A stretch of DNA of 42,837 nucleotides, taken from positions 1,526 through 44,362 of the forward strand of contig NZ_LMUY01000089.1 in NCBI RefSeq assembly GCF_009765685.1, read 5' to 3'. This document shows, in pieces, positions 1 through 8,769 of the stretch. The notes beneath the pieces were generated by a model, which was not told the origin of the DNA, did no database searches, and worked only from the letters and a program-made list of their open reading frames with translations. The translations under genes and the position numbers were made by a program. Positions within the stretch are counted from its first letter, which is position 1; every line of letters begins with the position of its first letter. The DNA comes from Acidisphaera sp. L21 (GTDB lineage Bacteria; Pseudomonadota; Alphaproteobacteria; Acetobacterales; Acetobacteraceae).

Positions 1-125
1 TGCTGCCACTTACCGCGCGGGTCGGTGAAGCGCAGGTCCACATACTCGACCGAATGCTCCTGGATCATTTCCAGGACTTTCGACGCCTCGCTCGCCGCCA
101 CCGGCGTCGCTGCCTTCTTCGCCAT
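1..125 (-). CDS. glnA: Glutamine synthetase, N-terminal end (partial)
   Basis: This is the first 41 or so codons of glutamine synthetase type I, which makes glutamine from glutamate, ammonia and ATP; the rest lies beyond the left edge. The reading starts MAKKAATPVAASEASKVLEM and continues into EYVDLRFTDPRGKWQ, which is the conserved N-terminal beta-grasp segment of GlnA. The ATG at 125-123 has an AGGAG ribosome-binding site 10 bases upstream. It follows glnB on the same strand with a 41-base gap, so the two are almost certainly cotranscribed, as in many alphaproteobacteria. No lesion is visible in the part present. Confidence 0.93.
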   Translation of the reverse strand, partial: MAKKAATPVAASEASKVLEMIQEHSVEYVDLRFTDPRGKWQ

Positions 126-166
126 ACCGTCTGTTCTCCTAAAAGATGGCCGCAATGTGCGGCCGA

Positions 167-589
<423 letters not shown>

Positions 590-695
590 CTAGGCGGGGG
601 ATTGGCCCGAAATGGCAGCTTTCGGTGCAGCAGATTGAATGCCCGGCCCTACAGCGCCATAATGCCTCGATGCGCCAGCGGAGGAACCGCCCAAA

Positions 696-1895
696 ATGAA
701 GCCTGCGAACGAGCTGCTATCCGGGATCGGCACCACGATTTTCACGGTGATGTCGGCCCTGGCAACTCAGCACGGCGCCATCAATTTGGGCCAGGGCTTT
801 CCAGACAGTGACGGCCCCTTGGACGTGCTCGCCGCGGCCGCGGCCGCGCTGACCGACGGGCGCAATCAATACCCGCCTCTCACCGGCGTGACAGAACTGC
901 GTCAGGCCGTTGCCGCGGCGAATGCTAGGTTCTATGGCCTGGATGTCGACCCGGCGACCGAGGTGGTCGTCACCTCCGGCGCGACCGAAGCCATCACTGC
1001 CAGCTTGATGGCGTTGTTGAACCCCGGCGACGAGGTCGTGCTGATCGAACCGCTATACGACACCTACCTCCCAATCGTGCGCATGTTGGGCGCCGTCCCC
1101 CGGCTCGTTCGGCTGGAGCCGCCGAAATGGGACTTGCCGCGCACCGAATTGGCCGCCGCTTTCGGCCCGAAGACCAAGGCCATCCTGCTGAACACCCCGA
1201 TGAACCCCACCTCCAAGGTGTTCACCAATGCCGAGCTCGCCTTCATCGCCGATCTGCTGGTTAAGCACGATGCCTACGCAGTTTGCGACGAAGTCTACGA
1301 ACACCTGACCTATGACGGCTGGCGCCACGTCCCGCTGATGACGCTGCCCGGCCTGCGGGATCGCTGCCTGCGAATCGGCAGCGCCGGCAAAACCTTCAGT
1401 CTCACTGGCTGGAAGGTGGGTTACATCACCGCACCGGCCCCGCTGGCCTTGCTGGCCGCCCGTGCGCACCAGAACCTCACCTTCACCACGCCCCCCAACC
1501 TGCAGCGGGCCGTGGCAGTCGGTCTGGCGAAGGATGACGCTTATTTCCAAGGCCTGGCGAGTGCGTTGGAGGCAAAGCGCGATCGGCTATCGGCCGGGCT
1601 GGCCGGGTTGGGCATGACGGTACTGCCCAGCCAGGGCAGCTATTTCGTGTCGGTCGACTACAGCCCGCTCGGCTTCGCCGGCGACGACGTGGCGTTCTGC
1701 CGCCATATCACCGAGCAGGCGCGCGTCACCGCGATCCCGCTAACTGCGTTCTACGACGCCTCGGGTGGTCCTGCGCCGTCACATTACGCCCGGTTCGCCT
1801 TCTGTAAGGCCGACGCGATCCTGGACGAGGCGGTGGCACGTTTGCGTCAACATTTTACCGCCCGCAGCGCCGCAAGGTTGACGGCAACCGGTTGA
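696..1895 (+). CDS. PLP-dependent class I/II aminotransferase
   Basis: A 399-residue fold-type I aminotransferase. The Schiff-base lysine is Lys232 in SAGKTFSLTGWKVG. Other visible cofactor contacts are Asn170 in NTPMNP, Asp198 and Tyr201 in CDEVYEH, and a C-terminal Arg in ARFAFCK that would bind the substrate carboxylate. The N-terminal motif GQGFPDSDGP is typical of the group containing the methionine/kynurenine transaminase YbdL and the DapC-like enzymes, so a keto acid such as 2-oxoglutarate or a methionine-related substrate is likely, but specificity cannot be read from sequence. GGAGG at 680-684 sets the ATG start. It is divergent from glnBA and shares its 190-base promoter region. Confidence 0.9.
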   Translation: MKPANELLSGIGTTIFTVMSALATQHGAINLGQGFPDSDGPLDVLAAAAAALTDGRNQYPPLTGVTELRQAVAAANARFYGLDVDPATEVVVTSGATEAITASLMALLNPGDEVVLIEPLYDTYLPIVRMLGAVPRLVRLEPPKWDLPRTELAAAFGPKTKAILLNTPMNPTSKVFTNAELAFIADLLVKHDAYAVCDEVYEHLTYDGWRHVPLMTLPGLRDRCLRIGSAGKTFSLTGWKVGYITAPAPLALLAARAHQNLTFTTPPNLQRAVAVGLAKDDAYFQGLASALEAKRDRLSAGLAGLGMTVLPSQGSYFVSVDYSPLGFAGDDVAFCRHITEQARVTAIPLTAFYDASGGPAPSHYARFAFCKADAILDEAVARLRQHFTARSAARLTATG

Positions 1896-1920
1896 CAGCG
1901 CTAAGTCCGCGGCCCTGGCG

Positions 1921-1996
1921 GCGGACGTAGCTCAGTTGGTAGAGCGCCGGTTTGTGGTACCGGTTGTCGCGGGTTCGATCCCCGTCGTTCGCCCCA
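1921..1996 (+). tRNA. tRNA-His (anticodon GTG)
   Basis: The cloverleaf folds by eye. A 7-bp acceptor stem pairs 1921-1927 with 1986-1992 (one G-T pair). The anticodon stem CCGGT/ACCGG encloses the loop TTGTGGT with anticodon GTG. The T stem GCGGG/CCCGT carries the loop TTCGATC. The base before position 1 is G (1920) and the discriminator is C (1993), giving the G(-1):C73 pair that identifies tRNA-His. CCA is encoded at 1994-1996. It stands alone, 28 bases before mobA. Confidence 0.97.
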
Positions 1997-2024
1997 GGCC
2001 GATATCCCCTATCGGGGATCGGCA

Positions 2025-2591
2025 ATGATCCCAGCACTCATCCTTGCTGGTGGCGCGGCCCGCCGAATGGGCGGCATCGACAAGCCGATGCTGCTGCTGG
2101 CCGGGCAATCCCTTTTGGCTCATCTCATCGCTAGGCTGTCGCCTGACCATCCCCACCTCGCGATCAGCGCCAATGGTGACCCAGCCCGGTTCGCCTTGCC
2201 ATACCCGATTCTGCCGGATCCCATCCAGGGGCAGGGCCCATTGGGCGGTGTGCTGGCTGGGTTGGAATGGGCAGCCGCACTAGGCGCTACTACGCTGCTG
2301 ACGGTGCCCGGCGACACCCCTCTCATTCCCGTAGGCCTCGCAAGCCGCCTCGCGCCTGCCCCGGCAGCGGCCGAAAGCGGCGGTCAGCGCCATCACCTGG
2401 TGGCGCTCTGGCCTGTCGCTGCCGGGCCGCTCCTGCGCGCCTGGCTGCTCCACCCCGGCACCCGAAGCGTGCGCGCCTTTGCCGAGACCGTGCCGATGCG
2501 CTCTGTCTGGTTCCCCGGCGACCCCTTCGCCAACATCAATACGCCAGCCGATCTCGCAGCGCTCGAAGCCCGCGTGCAAGCTGGCACGTGA
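2025..2591 (+). CDS. mobA: Molybdenum cofactor guanylyltransferase MobA
   Basis: A 188-residue nucleotidyltransferase that attaches GMP to molybdopterin to give the MGD form of the cofactor. The N-terminal GTP-binding signature LILAGGAARRMGGIDKP is present at residues 5-21. VPGDTPLIP at about residues 99-107 is the metal-binding Asp segment. Its length is normal for the family. It follows tRNA-His and precedes the importer operon by 40 bases, and may be read from its own promoter or by read-through. The ribosome-binding site is weak (GGGGA). Its presence implies molybdoenzymes of the DMSO-reductase class elsewhere in the genome, or another MGD user. Confidence 0.93.
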   Translation: MIPALILAGGAARRMGGIDKPMLLLAGQSLLAHLIARLSPDHPHLAISANGDPARFALPYPILPDPIQGQGPLGGVLAGLEWAAALGATTLLTVPGDTPLIPVGLASRLAPAPAAAESGGQRHHLVALWPVAAGPLLRAWLLHPGTRSVRAFAETVPMRSVWFPGDPFANINTPADLAALEARVQAGT

Positions 2592-2631
2592 CGTGCTTCT
2601 CTACGCCACCAAACTGCCGGAGAATTGGCTG

Positions 2632-3861
2632 ATGAAGCGTTTGTGGGTCGCAATGGCCGTGTTTGCCGCCGGGCTGTCGACCGCCCATGCGGAGGATATC
2701 CTGATCGGAGCCATCTATCCACTCAGCGGCAACGCCTCCCAAATCGGCGTCGACGCCCAGGCGGCCGTCGGCGTGATGAGCGACATCATCAACACCGACC
2801 ACGCAGCCATTCCCATGCTGCTGGGCAAGGGGGGCGGCCTGCCGCACATGCACGGTGCCCATATCAAGGTCATCTTCGCAGACCATCAGAACGACCCGCA
2901 AAAGGCCCGCGCCGAGGCTGAGCGCCTGATCACGCAGGAGCATGTCGTCGCCCTGATCGGCAGCTACACCAGCGCCACCGCCGCCACCATCAGCCAGGTC
3001 GCCGAGCGCTACGAAGTACCCTACATGGCGATGGACAACTCCTCCCCGTCGTTGAGCCAGCGCGGCTTGAAGTGGTTTTTCCGCACCAGCCCACATGATG
3101 AGATGTTCACCCAGGGCATGTTCGACTTCTACAAGGCCATTGGCGAAAAGACCGGCCACCCGGTGAAGACCGTGTCGTTGTTCTATGAGGACAGCATCTT
3201 CGGCAGCGACAGTTCCAACGTGCAGAAGAAGCTTGCCGCCGCCGCCGGAATCAAGGTTGTCGCCGATATCAAGTATCGCGCCAACTCCCCGTCTTTGTCC
3301 GCCGAGGCGCAGCGGTTGAAGTCGGCCGATGCGGACGTCGTGATGCCATCCTCCTACACCTCGGACGCGATCCTGCTGATGCGGTCGGATAACGAGATCG
3401 GCTATCACCCGACCATCATGGCGCAGTCGGCCGGATTCGCCGAAAACTCCTTCCTCACCTCGGTCGGCACCTTGGCCGATGGCGTGATGAGCCGCTCGTC
3501 CTTCGCGCTCGACGCCGTGAAGTCCCGCCCGGCGATCCCCGCCGTGAATGCGATGTTCCGGGCTCGGGCGAATAAGGACCTGAACGACAACACCTCCCGC
3601 CAGATCGTGGCCGTGCAAACCCTGGCCGACGCGATCGACCGCGCCGGGTCGTCCAAGCCGGAAGACATCCGTGCAGCACTGACCAAGACCGACATCCCGG
3701 GCGATCAGACCATCATGCCGTTGAAAGGTGTGAAGTTCGACAGTACCGGGCAGAACACGGAAGCGACGCCGGTGATCCAGCAAATCTCGGGCGGCGCCTA
3801 CCACACGATCTACCCGTTCGACATTGCGGTGCAGGCGCCCGTCTGGAATGTCGGCAAGTAG
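2632..3861 (+). CDS. HAAT-type ABC importer, periplasmic binding protein
   Basis: A 409-residue type I periplasmic binding protein (Leu/Ile/Val-binding family) that captures the substrate for the permeases encoded next. A Sec signal peptide ends at about AHA-ED (residue 20) and is followed at once by the family start DILIGAIYPLSGNASQIG. The segment ALIGSYTSATAATISQVAERYEVPYM is the usual hinge-side ligand region. GGAG at 2619-2622 lies 9 bases before the chosen ATG; longer in-frame starts run into mobA and lack a signal peptide. It heads a five-gene operon. The substrate could be branched-chain amino acids, amides, urea or aromatic acids and cannot be fixed from sequence. Confidence 0.92.
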   Translation: MKRLWVAMAVFAAGLSTAHAEDILIGAIYPLSGNASQIGVDAQAAVGVMSDIINTDHAAIPMLLGKGGGLPHMHGAHIKVIFADHQNDPQKARAEAERLITQEHVVALIGSYTSATAATISQVAERYEVPYMAMDNSSPSLSQRGLKWFFRTSPHDEMFTQGMFDFYKAIGEKTGHPVKTVSLFYEDSIFGSDSSNVQKKLAAAAGIKVVADIKYRANSPSLSAEAQRLKSADADVVMPSSYTSDAILLMRSDNEIGYHPTIMAQSAGFAENSFLTSVGTLADGVMSRSSFALDAVKSRPAIPAVNAMFRARANKDLNDNTSRQIVAVQTLADAIDRAGSSKPEDIRAALTKTDIPGDQTIMPLKGVKFDSTGQNTEATPVIQQISGGAYHTIYPFDIAVQAPVWNVGK

Positions 3862-4737
3862 GTGACGCTCGATACCGTTCTGCAGGTCGCACTCAGCGGC
3901 CTGCTGATGGGGTTGATCTACGCGCTAGTTGCCGCCGGGCTAAGCCTGATCTTCGGCTTGATGGACATTGTGAACTTTGCGCATGGCGAGTTGTTGATGC
4001 TCGCCATGTACGCCACGGTGTTGCTGAATGCCGCGACTGGGCTCGACCCGCTGCTGCAACTTCCCGTGGTCGCGGTCGGCATGTTCGTGCTGGGCGTACT
4101 GATCTATCGCTGTCTGATCGGTCGCGCCCTCGGCGTGCAGTTTAACCGCGGCATGGTGCAGATCTTCGTCACATTCGGTCTGGCCATCTTTATCCGCGGC
4201 GCTGCCCAGCTCGCCTTCGGTGGCGATTTCCGCAGCGTCAACGTGTCTTGGCTGGGCAATAAGACCGTGCATTTCGGCGGTGTTTACGTGCCGCTGCCAC
4301 AATTGGCCGCCAGTCTGGTCTGTCTGGTGGCATTCGCCGCTTTGCTTGGCATCAGCCGCACCGAATTCGGCCGCGCGTTGGAGGCAACGCGAGAGGATCG
4401 TGATGCCGTGGCGCTGATCGGCATTGATCGCGATCGTATCTTCGCGCTCGGCTGGGGCCTCGGCGCTGCTGCCGTTGGCATCGCCGGCACCATGCTGGCG
4501 ACATTCTATTATGTGTCGCCGACGGTCGGCGCCAACTTCGCCCTCATCGCCTACGTCACCGTGGCGCTCGGCGGGTTCGGCAGCATGACGGGCGCGCTTG
4601 TCGCCGGTGTGCTGATCGGTGAGGTCGAAGCCGTCACCGCCCAAGTGCTGGAGCCATCGCTCAAGCAGGTCGGCATGTTCGCGATCTACCTCGTCGTGCT
4701 GATGGTCCGTCCGCGTGGGTTGTTCGGAAAGATATGA
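3862..4737 (+). CDS. HAAT-type ABC importer permease, LivH family
   Basis: A 291-residue inner-membrane permease with about eight hydrophobic helices. The N-terminal segment GLIYALVAAGLSLIFGLMDI, followed by VNFAHGELLML, is the LivH hallmark. The cytoplasmic loop GRALEATREDRDAVALIGID, which couples to the ATPases, is intact. The start is GTG directly abutting the stop of the binding-protein gene, and the end overlaps the next gene in ATGATGA, so translation of the operon is coupled. It forms a heterodimeric channel with the following LivM-type protein. Confidence 0.93.
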   Translation: MTLDTVLQVALSGLLMGLIYALVAAGLSLIFGLMDIVNFAHGELLMLAMYATVLLNAATGLDPLLQLPVVAVGMFVLGVLIYRCLIGRALGVQFNRGMVQIFVTFGLAIFIRGAAQLAFGGDFRSVNVSWLGNKTVHFGGVYVPLPQLAASLVCLVAFAALLGISRTEFGRALEATREDRDAVALIGIDRDRIFALGWGLGAAAVGIAGTMLATFYYVSPTVGANFALIAYVTVALGGFGSMTGALVAGVLIGEVEAVTAQVLEPSLKQVGMFAIYLVVLMVRPRGLFGKI

Positions 4738-5729
4738 TGACCAACAGCATCCTTCGCCGCCGCCGCAACGAATTGGTTGCCGGCGTGCTCGTCCTCATCA
4801 TCCTGGCCGTGTTGCCCCTGCCGATCCGCGACGTCTACACGCAGAACCTGATCATCCTCACCATCCTCTACGCCGGGCTGTCGCAGGCGTGGAACATCTT
4901 GGGTGGCTATTGCGGACAGATCTCACTCGGCCACGGCCTATATTTCGGCATTGGCGCCTACGTCTCCACCATGCTGTTTGTCAGCGCCGGCATTCCCCCC
5001 ACGATCGGCATGTTTGCCGCCGGCATCGTGGGGGCTGTGGCGGCGTTGCTGGTGGGTTGGCCATGCTTCCGCCTCTCCGGCCACTACTACGCCATCGCGA
5101 CGGTGGTGGTGGGGGAGATTGGATACCTGCTATTTCTGAACTGGGATTTCGTTGGCGCCGCAACCGGCTTGTATGTGCCGTTTCACGGCGAGAACTGGGC
5201 AGCCCTGCAATTTCGAACCTCGAAGCTACCGTTCCACTATGTCGTGCTCGCCTTCGCGGCACTCACCTGGATCGTTGCCTGGGTGATCGAGGGCTCGCGT
5301 TGGGGCTATTCGTGGCGGGCCGTCCGCGATGACGTCACGGCGGCGCGGTCGCTGGCGGTGCGGGTGTTCCCGTCCAAGATGGCTGCGGCGGCGATCAGTG
5401 GCTTCTTTACCGCGATCGGCGGCGCGATCTACGCGCAATATGTTGGCTATATCGACCCGGACAGCGTGCTTGCCTCTTCCTTCTCCGTGCTCATTGCGCT
5501 GCCAGCGGTGCTGGGTGGTGTCGGCACGCTATGGGGCCCACTGGTCGGCGCCATCGTGCTGATCCCGACCAGCGAACTGACCCGGTCCTATATGGGCGGT
5601 GCCGGCGGTATCGATCTGATGATCTATGGCGGTCTCATCGTCGTCATCGCCTTGGCCCGGCCCACCGGGCTCGTCAGCCTGCTGGGGATTCGCAAGCAAG
5701 TAGGTGGTGCCAATGCCGCCCCTACTTGA
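4734..5729 (+). CDS. HAAT-type ABC importer permease, LivM family
   Basis: A 331-residue polytopic permease and partner of the LivH-type protein. The motif GLSQAWNILGGYCGQISLGH, followed by GLYFGIGAY at residues 45-75, is diagnostic of LivM. The coupling loop with the AARSLAVRVFPSKMAAAAIS segment is present near residues 205-225. The start overlaps the livH-type stop by 4 bases (ATGATGA) and the end overlaps the next gene by 17 bases. Length and hydrophobic profile are normal. Confidence 0.93.
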   Translation: MMTNSILRRRRNELVAGVLVLIILAVLPLPIRDVYTQNLIILTILYAGLSQAWNILGGYCGQISLGHGLYFGIGAYVSTMLFVSAGIPPTIGMFAAGIVGAVAALLVGWPCFRLSGHYYAIATVVVGEIGYLLFLNWDFVGAATGLYVPFHGENWAALQFRTSKLPFHYVVLAFAALTWIVAWVIEGSRWGYSWRAVRDDVTAARSLAVRVFPSKMAAAAISGFFTAIGGAIYAQYVGYIDPDSVLASSFSVLIALPAVLGGVGTLWGPLVGAIVLIPTSELTRSYMGGAGGIDLMIYGGLIVVIALARPTGLVSLLGIRKQVGGANAAPT

Positions 5730-6438
5730 GGTCCAGAACGTCAGCAAATCCTTCGGCGGCGTGGCGGCCAATGTCGACATCAGCTTCGACGTCGCCGCCG
5801 GCGAGATACTGGGACTGATCGGGCCGAACGGCGCTGGGAAGACCAGCCTGTTCAACTCGATCTCCGGCGAGGTGTCACCTGACCGCGGGGAGATCCGGCT
5901 GGAGGGCAGGCGTATCTCCGGCACCGGCCCACTGGTCTGTGCCCGGGCCGGGATTGCCCGCACCTTCCAGGTCGTCCGCTCGTTCGACAGCATGACAGTC
6001 CGAGAAAACGTCATGGTTGGCGCATTCAGCCGCACCAATCGTGCGCGCGAGGCGATGGCCGAGGCGGAGCGCGTGCTCGACGTGGCAGGGCTGAGCGCTC
6101 GGGCCGACCATGCCGCGTATTCGCTGACCCCGCCGGAAAAACGCCGGCTGGAGATCGCGCGCGCGTTGGCCACCCGGCCGCGCATCCTGCTGCTGGACGA
6201 GATGCTGACCGGCCTGACCCCGACGGAGGCGCAATCCGGCGTGCAGCTAATCCGCGACGTACGTGACCAAGGTGTCACCGTGATCATGGTCGAGCACGTG
6301 ATGGAGATTCTGCTGCCATTGATCGACCGCGCCGTAGTGCTGAATCTTGGCCGTGTACTCACCCAGGGCCTGCCGAAAGATCTAGTGCGCGACCCGGCGG
6401 TCATCCGAGCCTATTTGGGCGACAAGTATGCCGGGTGA
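5713..6438 (+). CDS. HAAT-type ABC importer ATPase, LivG family (variant signature)
   Basis: A 241-residue ATP-binding subunit. Walker A is GPNGAGKTS (residues 37-45), Walker B is ILLLDE (158-163) and the switch His is His195 in VEHVME. The ABC signature is unusual: instead of LSGGQ or LSYGQ, residues 138-145 read LTPPEKRR. The loop after Walker B reads MLTGLTPTE rather than the common PAAGLNPxE. I recall variant LivG proteins of this general type, so it may be a known subgroup. The ATG at 5713 has AGGTGG five bases upstream; GTG at 5704 is possible. It overlaps livM-type and livF-type genes on both sides. Confidence 0.9.
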   Translation: MPPLLEVQNVSKSFGGVAANVDISFDVAAGEILGLIGPNGAGKTSLFNSISGEVSPDRGEIRLEGRRISGTGPLVCARAGIARTFQVVRSFDSMTVRENVMVGAFSRTNRAREAMAEAERVLDVAGLSARADHAAYSLTPPEKRRLEIARALATRPRILLLDEMLTGLTPTEAQSGVQLIRDVRDQGVTVIMVEHVMEILLPLIDRAVVLNLGRVLTQGLPKDLVRDPAVIRAYLGDKYAG

Positions 6439-7147
6439 CGTGATCCTGCGTCTGGAGGACGTCTCCGCCGCCTATAAGGGCCTCAGGGCGCTGCAGGGCG
6501 TCTCGTTGGAGGTGGCGCGGGGCGAGATCGTAGCCGTGGTCGGCGCCAACGGGGCCGGCAAGAGCACCCTGCTGCGCGCGATTTCCGGGCAGGTGAGCAC
6601 CGGCGGCGTCATCACCTTCGACGGCAAGTCGCTGGCCCGGGTGCCACCCCACCAGATCACTCGCATGGGCGTCGGCCTAGTGCCTGAAGGGCGGCGGTTG
6701 TTTCCGCGGCTGAGCGTGGAGGACAATCTGCGCCTGGGTGCCTATGCCCGCCGGGGCGAGGCCGACCGGTTCAAGCCGTTGGACACTGTATTCGCGCTGT
6801 TCCCCCGCCTCAAGGAGCGCCTCGCGCAACGAGCGGAGACGCTGTCTGGCGGGGAGCAGCAAATGCTGGCCATCGGCCGGGCGCTGATGACCCAGCCTCG
6901 CCTGCTAATGCTGGACGAGCCCAGTCAAGGCATCGCGCCCAAATTGGTCGACGACATTCTGGCCGCCGTAGCGCGCATTCGCACCGATCTGGGCGTGACG
7001 GTGCTGCTGGTGGAACAGCGCTTGGGCGAGGCTTTGGCGCTGGCCGACCGAGCCTATGTCCTCCAGACTGGACGCGTGGTTATGTCCGGAATGGCAGCTG
7101 ATATTGCGGCAGATGATGGTGTCCGCCGGGCATATTTAGGTCTTTAG
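6428..7147 (+). CDS. HAAT-type ABC importer ATPase, LivF family
   Basis: A 239-residue ATP-binding subunit pairing with the LivG-type protein. Walker A is GANGAGKST (residues 39-47), the canonical signature is LSGGEQQMLAIGRAL, Walker B is LLMLDEPSQGIAP, and the switch-His position reads VEQRLGEAL, with Gln where many ATPases have His (LivF proteins commonly have Gln here). The start overlaps the preceding gene by 11 bases. With its signature intact and that of LivG degenerate, one of the two composite ATP sites may be non-canonical. It completes the five-gene importer. Confidence 0.93.
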   Translation: MPGDVILRLEDVSAAYKGLRALQGVSLEVARGEIVAVVGANGAGKSTLLRAISGQVSTGGVITFDGKSLARVPPHQITRMGVGLVPEGRRLFPRLSVEDNLRLGAYARRGEADRFKPLDTVFALFPRLKERLAQRAETLSGGEQQMLAIGRALMTQPRLLMLDEPSQGIAPKLVDDILAAVARIRTDLGVTVLLVEQRLGEALALADRAYVLQTGRVVMSGMAADIAADDGVRRAYLGL

Positions 7148-7160
7148 AGGGGATGATCGC

Positions 7161-8006
7161 ATGAACCGCCTGAGCCGCCGCGGCCTCGCCGCAGCTTCCG
7201 CATTGCTGCCCGTCGCCGCGTTGATCGGCCAGGCCCACGCGCAGAGCAGCGGCACCGAGTCGGCGTTGGATCGTGTCCAACGCACCAAAACCCTGCGCAT
7301 CTCCGCCCTGCCCGGCGCCGCCCCCTACTTCGCCAAGGATCTGGCCAGCGGGACCTGGAAGGGCGCCTGCGTCGAGATGGCGGCCGACATCGCCAAGGTC
7401 TTCGATGCCAAGGTCGAATATGTGGAGGGAACCTATGCCTCCTCCGTGCTGGACCTGCAGTCGAACAAGGTCGACCTTGCCTTCGCGCTGAACCCGACCC
7501 CAGCGCGGGCGCTGGCCATCAACTTCACCCATAGCTTCATCACCCATCCATTCGGCTGCATCGCCAAGGCCGGGTTCAGCCCGAAAACCTGGGACGATTT
7601 GAACAAGCCGGAGATCCGCATCGCCTGCGACGTCGGCTCCCTGCATGAGGTGGCGGCCCGGCGCTACTGCCCGAAGGCGCAGATCACCGCATTGAAGACC
7701 CCGGACGAGGCGACGCTGTTCTTCCAATCCGGCCGGGCCGACGCCTTCATCCTCGCGGCCATGCTGGGCCTGTCCGCCCTGGCGAAGAACCCGTCCATGG
7801 GCAGATACGAACTGCTCAGCGGGCCGGTGGTCGCTCTGCCAAGCAATTTTGGCGTGCGGCGAGAGGCGGATACTCGCTTCGTGGAAGTCATCAACGCCTG
7901 GATCGACTTCAATCGCGGCACTGGCCAGGTGCGTGAGTACCTCCTCGACGGGCTGGCGCTGAACGGGGTGACGCGGGACATGCTGCCCGCCGGATTGACG
8001 TTCTGA
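7161..8006 (+). CDS. Amino-acid ABC transporter binding protein (SBP_bac_3 type)
   Basis: A 281-residue type II periplasmic binding protein of the polar amino acid family. The N-terminus carries a twin-arginine-like motif SRRGLA before a hydrophobic stretch and cleavage after AHA (about residue 27), so it may use the Tat path. The mature protein shows TLRISALPGAAPYF, the usual first strand, and GACVEMAADIAKVFDAKVEYVEG. It begins 13 bases after the LivF-type gene with a GGGGA-type ribosome-binding site, so it is probably the sixth gene of the operon even though it belongs to a different transporter family. Substrate unknown. Confidence 0.88.
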   Translation: MNRLSRRGLAAASALLPVAALIGQAHAQSSGTESALDRVQRTKTLRISALPGAAPYFAKDLASGTWKGACVEMAADIAKVFDAKVEYVEGTYASSVLDLQSNKVDLAFALNPTPARALAINFTHSFITHPFGCIAKAGFSPKTWDDLNKPEIRIACDVGSLHEVAARRYCPKAQITALKTPDEATLFFQSGRADAFILAAMLGLSALAKNPSMGRYELLSGPVVALPSNFGVRREADTRFVEVINAWIDFNRGTGQVREYLLDGLALNGVTRDMLPAGLTF

Positions 8007-8019
8007 CCACGCTGGCCTG

Positions 8020-8685
8020 ATGGGCTATCAATGGGGTTTCGGCTTTCTGCTGCGTTACACCCACCTCTTCGTCGTAGGGGTGGAGGTGACGCTCGCCTAT
8101 ACGGTCGGCACGGTGCTGCTGGGCCTGCTACTGGGCCTTCTGATCGGGCTTGGCCGCTTGTCGAAGTCGCGTCTGGTCAATCTGCCGCTGATTGCATTGA
8201 TCGAGGTGTTTCGCTGCACGCCATTATTGGTGCAGATCATCTGGTTCTACTATGCGCTGCCAATCATCCTAAATATTCAGATCCCAGCCGTCGTCGCCGC
8301 CACGCTGGTACTGTCGTTCTACACTGCAGCCTTCTATGCCGAGATCTTCCGCGGCGGCATCGCCTCGATCGAGCGTGGGCAGTGGGACGCCGCCCGGGCT
8401 GTGGGGCTGCGGCCCTGGCATGTCATGCGCCTCGTAGTGTTGCCGCAGGCGATCCGGCGGATGGTGCCGCCGTTTCTAAACCAGTCGATCATCCAGTTGA
8501 AGAACACGTCGCTAGTGTCGACGATTGCAGTACCCGATTTACTGTATCAGGGTACCTTGATCACGGGTGATACGTTCCGGCCGCTGGAAGTTTATACGGC
8601 GGTTGCGGTCATCTACTTCGTCCTGCTGTTTCCGCTCACCCGATTAGTACAGTGGTACGAAGGTAGGCTGCAGCGCGGCCATTGA
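8020..8685 (+). CDS. Amino-acid ABC transporter permease (HisM/GlnP family)
   Basis: A 221-residue permease with about five hydrophobic helices. The EAA loop is present (YAEIFRGGIASIERGQWDAA, followed by RAVGLRPWHVMRLVVLPQAIR), the docking site for the ATPase. LIEVFRCTPLLVQIIWFYYALP is typical of the HisMQ group. It follows the binding protein by 13 bases. No polar-amino-acid-type ATPase gene follows, so this system must borrow an ATPase encoded elsewhere, or less likely use the HAAT ATPases just upstream. A single permease gene suggests a homodimeric channel. Confidence 0.9.
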   Translation: MGYQWGFGFLLRYTHLFVVGVEVTLAYTVGTVLLGLLLGLLIGLGRLSKSRLVNLPLIALIEVFRCTPLLVQIIWFYYALPIILNIQIPAVVAATLVLSFYTAAFYAEIFRGGIASIERGQWDAARAVGLRPWHVMRLVVLPQAIRRMVPPFLNQSIIQLKNTSLVSTIAVPDLLYQGTLITGDTFRPLEVYTAVAVIYFVLLFPLTRLVQWYEGRLQRGH

Positions 8686-8769
8686 GGTTAGCGAGCCAAG
8701 CAATGCGCGGCACTGTTGCAGCGTTTGGCGATTAACGAGACTTTCATTTAGCGCATCTATACCGATGGC

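Noticed and set aside
2536-3804. A 422-codon open reading frame on the minus strand
   Set aside because: It lies wholly opposite the HAAT binding-protein gene, has low-complexity His/Gly/Arg-rich composition and no domain. It is a shadow of third-position GC bias.
5529-6404. A 291-codon leftward open reading frame
   Set aside because: It is antisense to livM- and livG-type genes, Ser/Arg-rich and without domain or ribosome-binding site.
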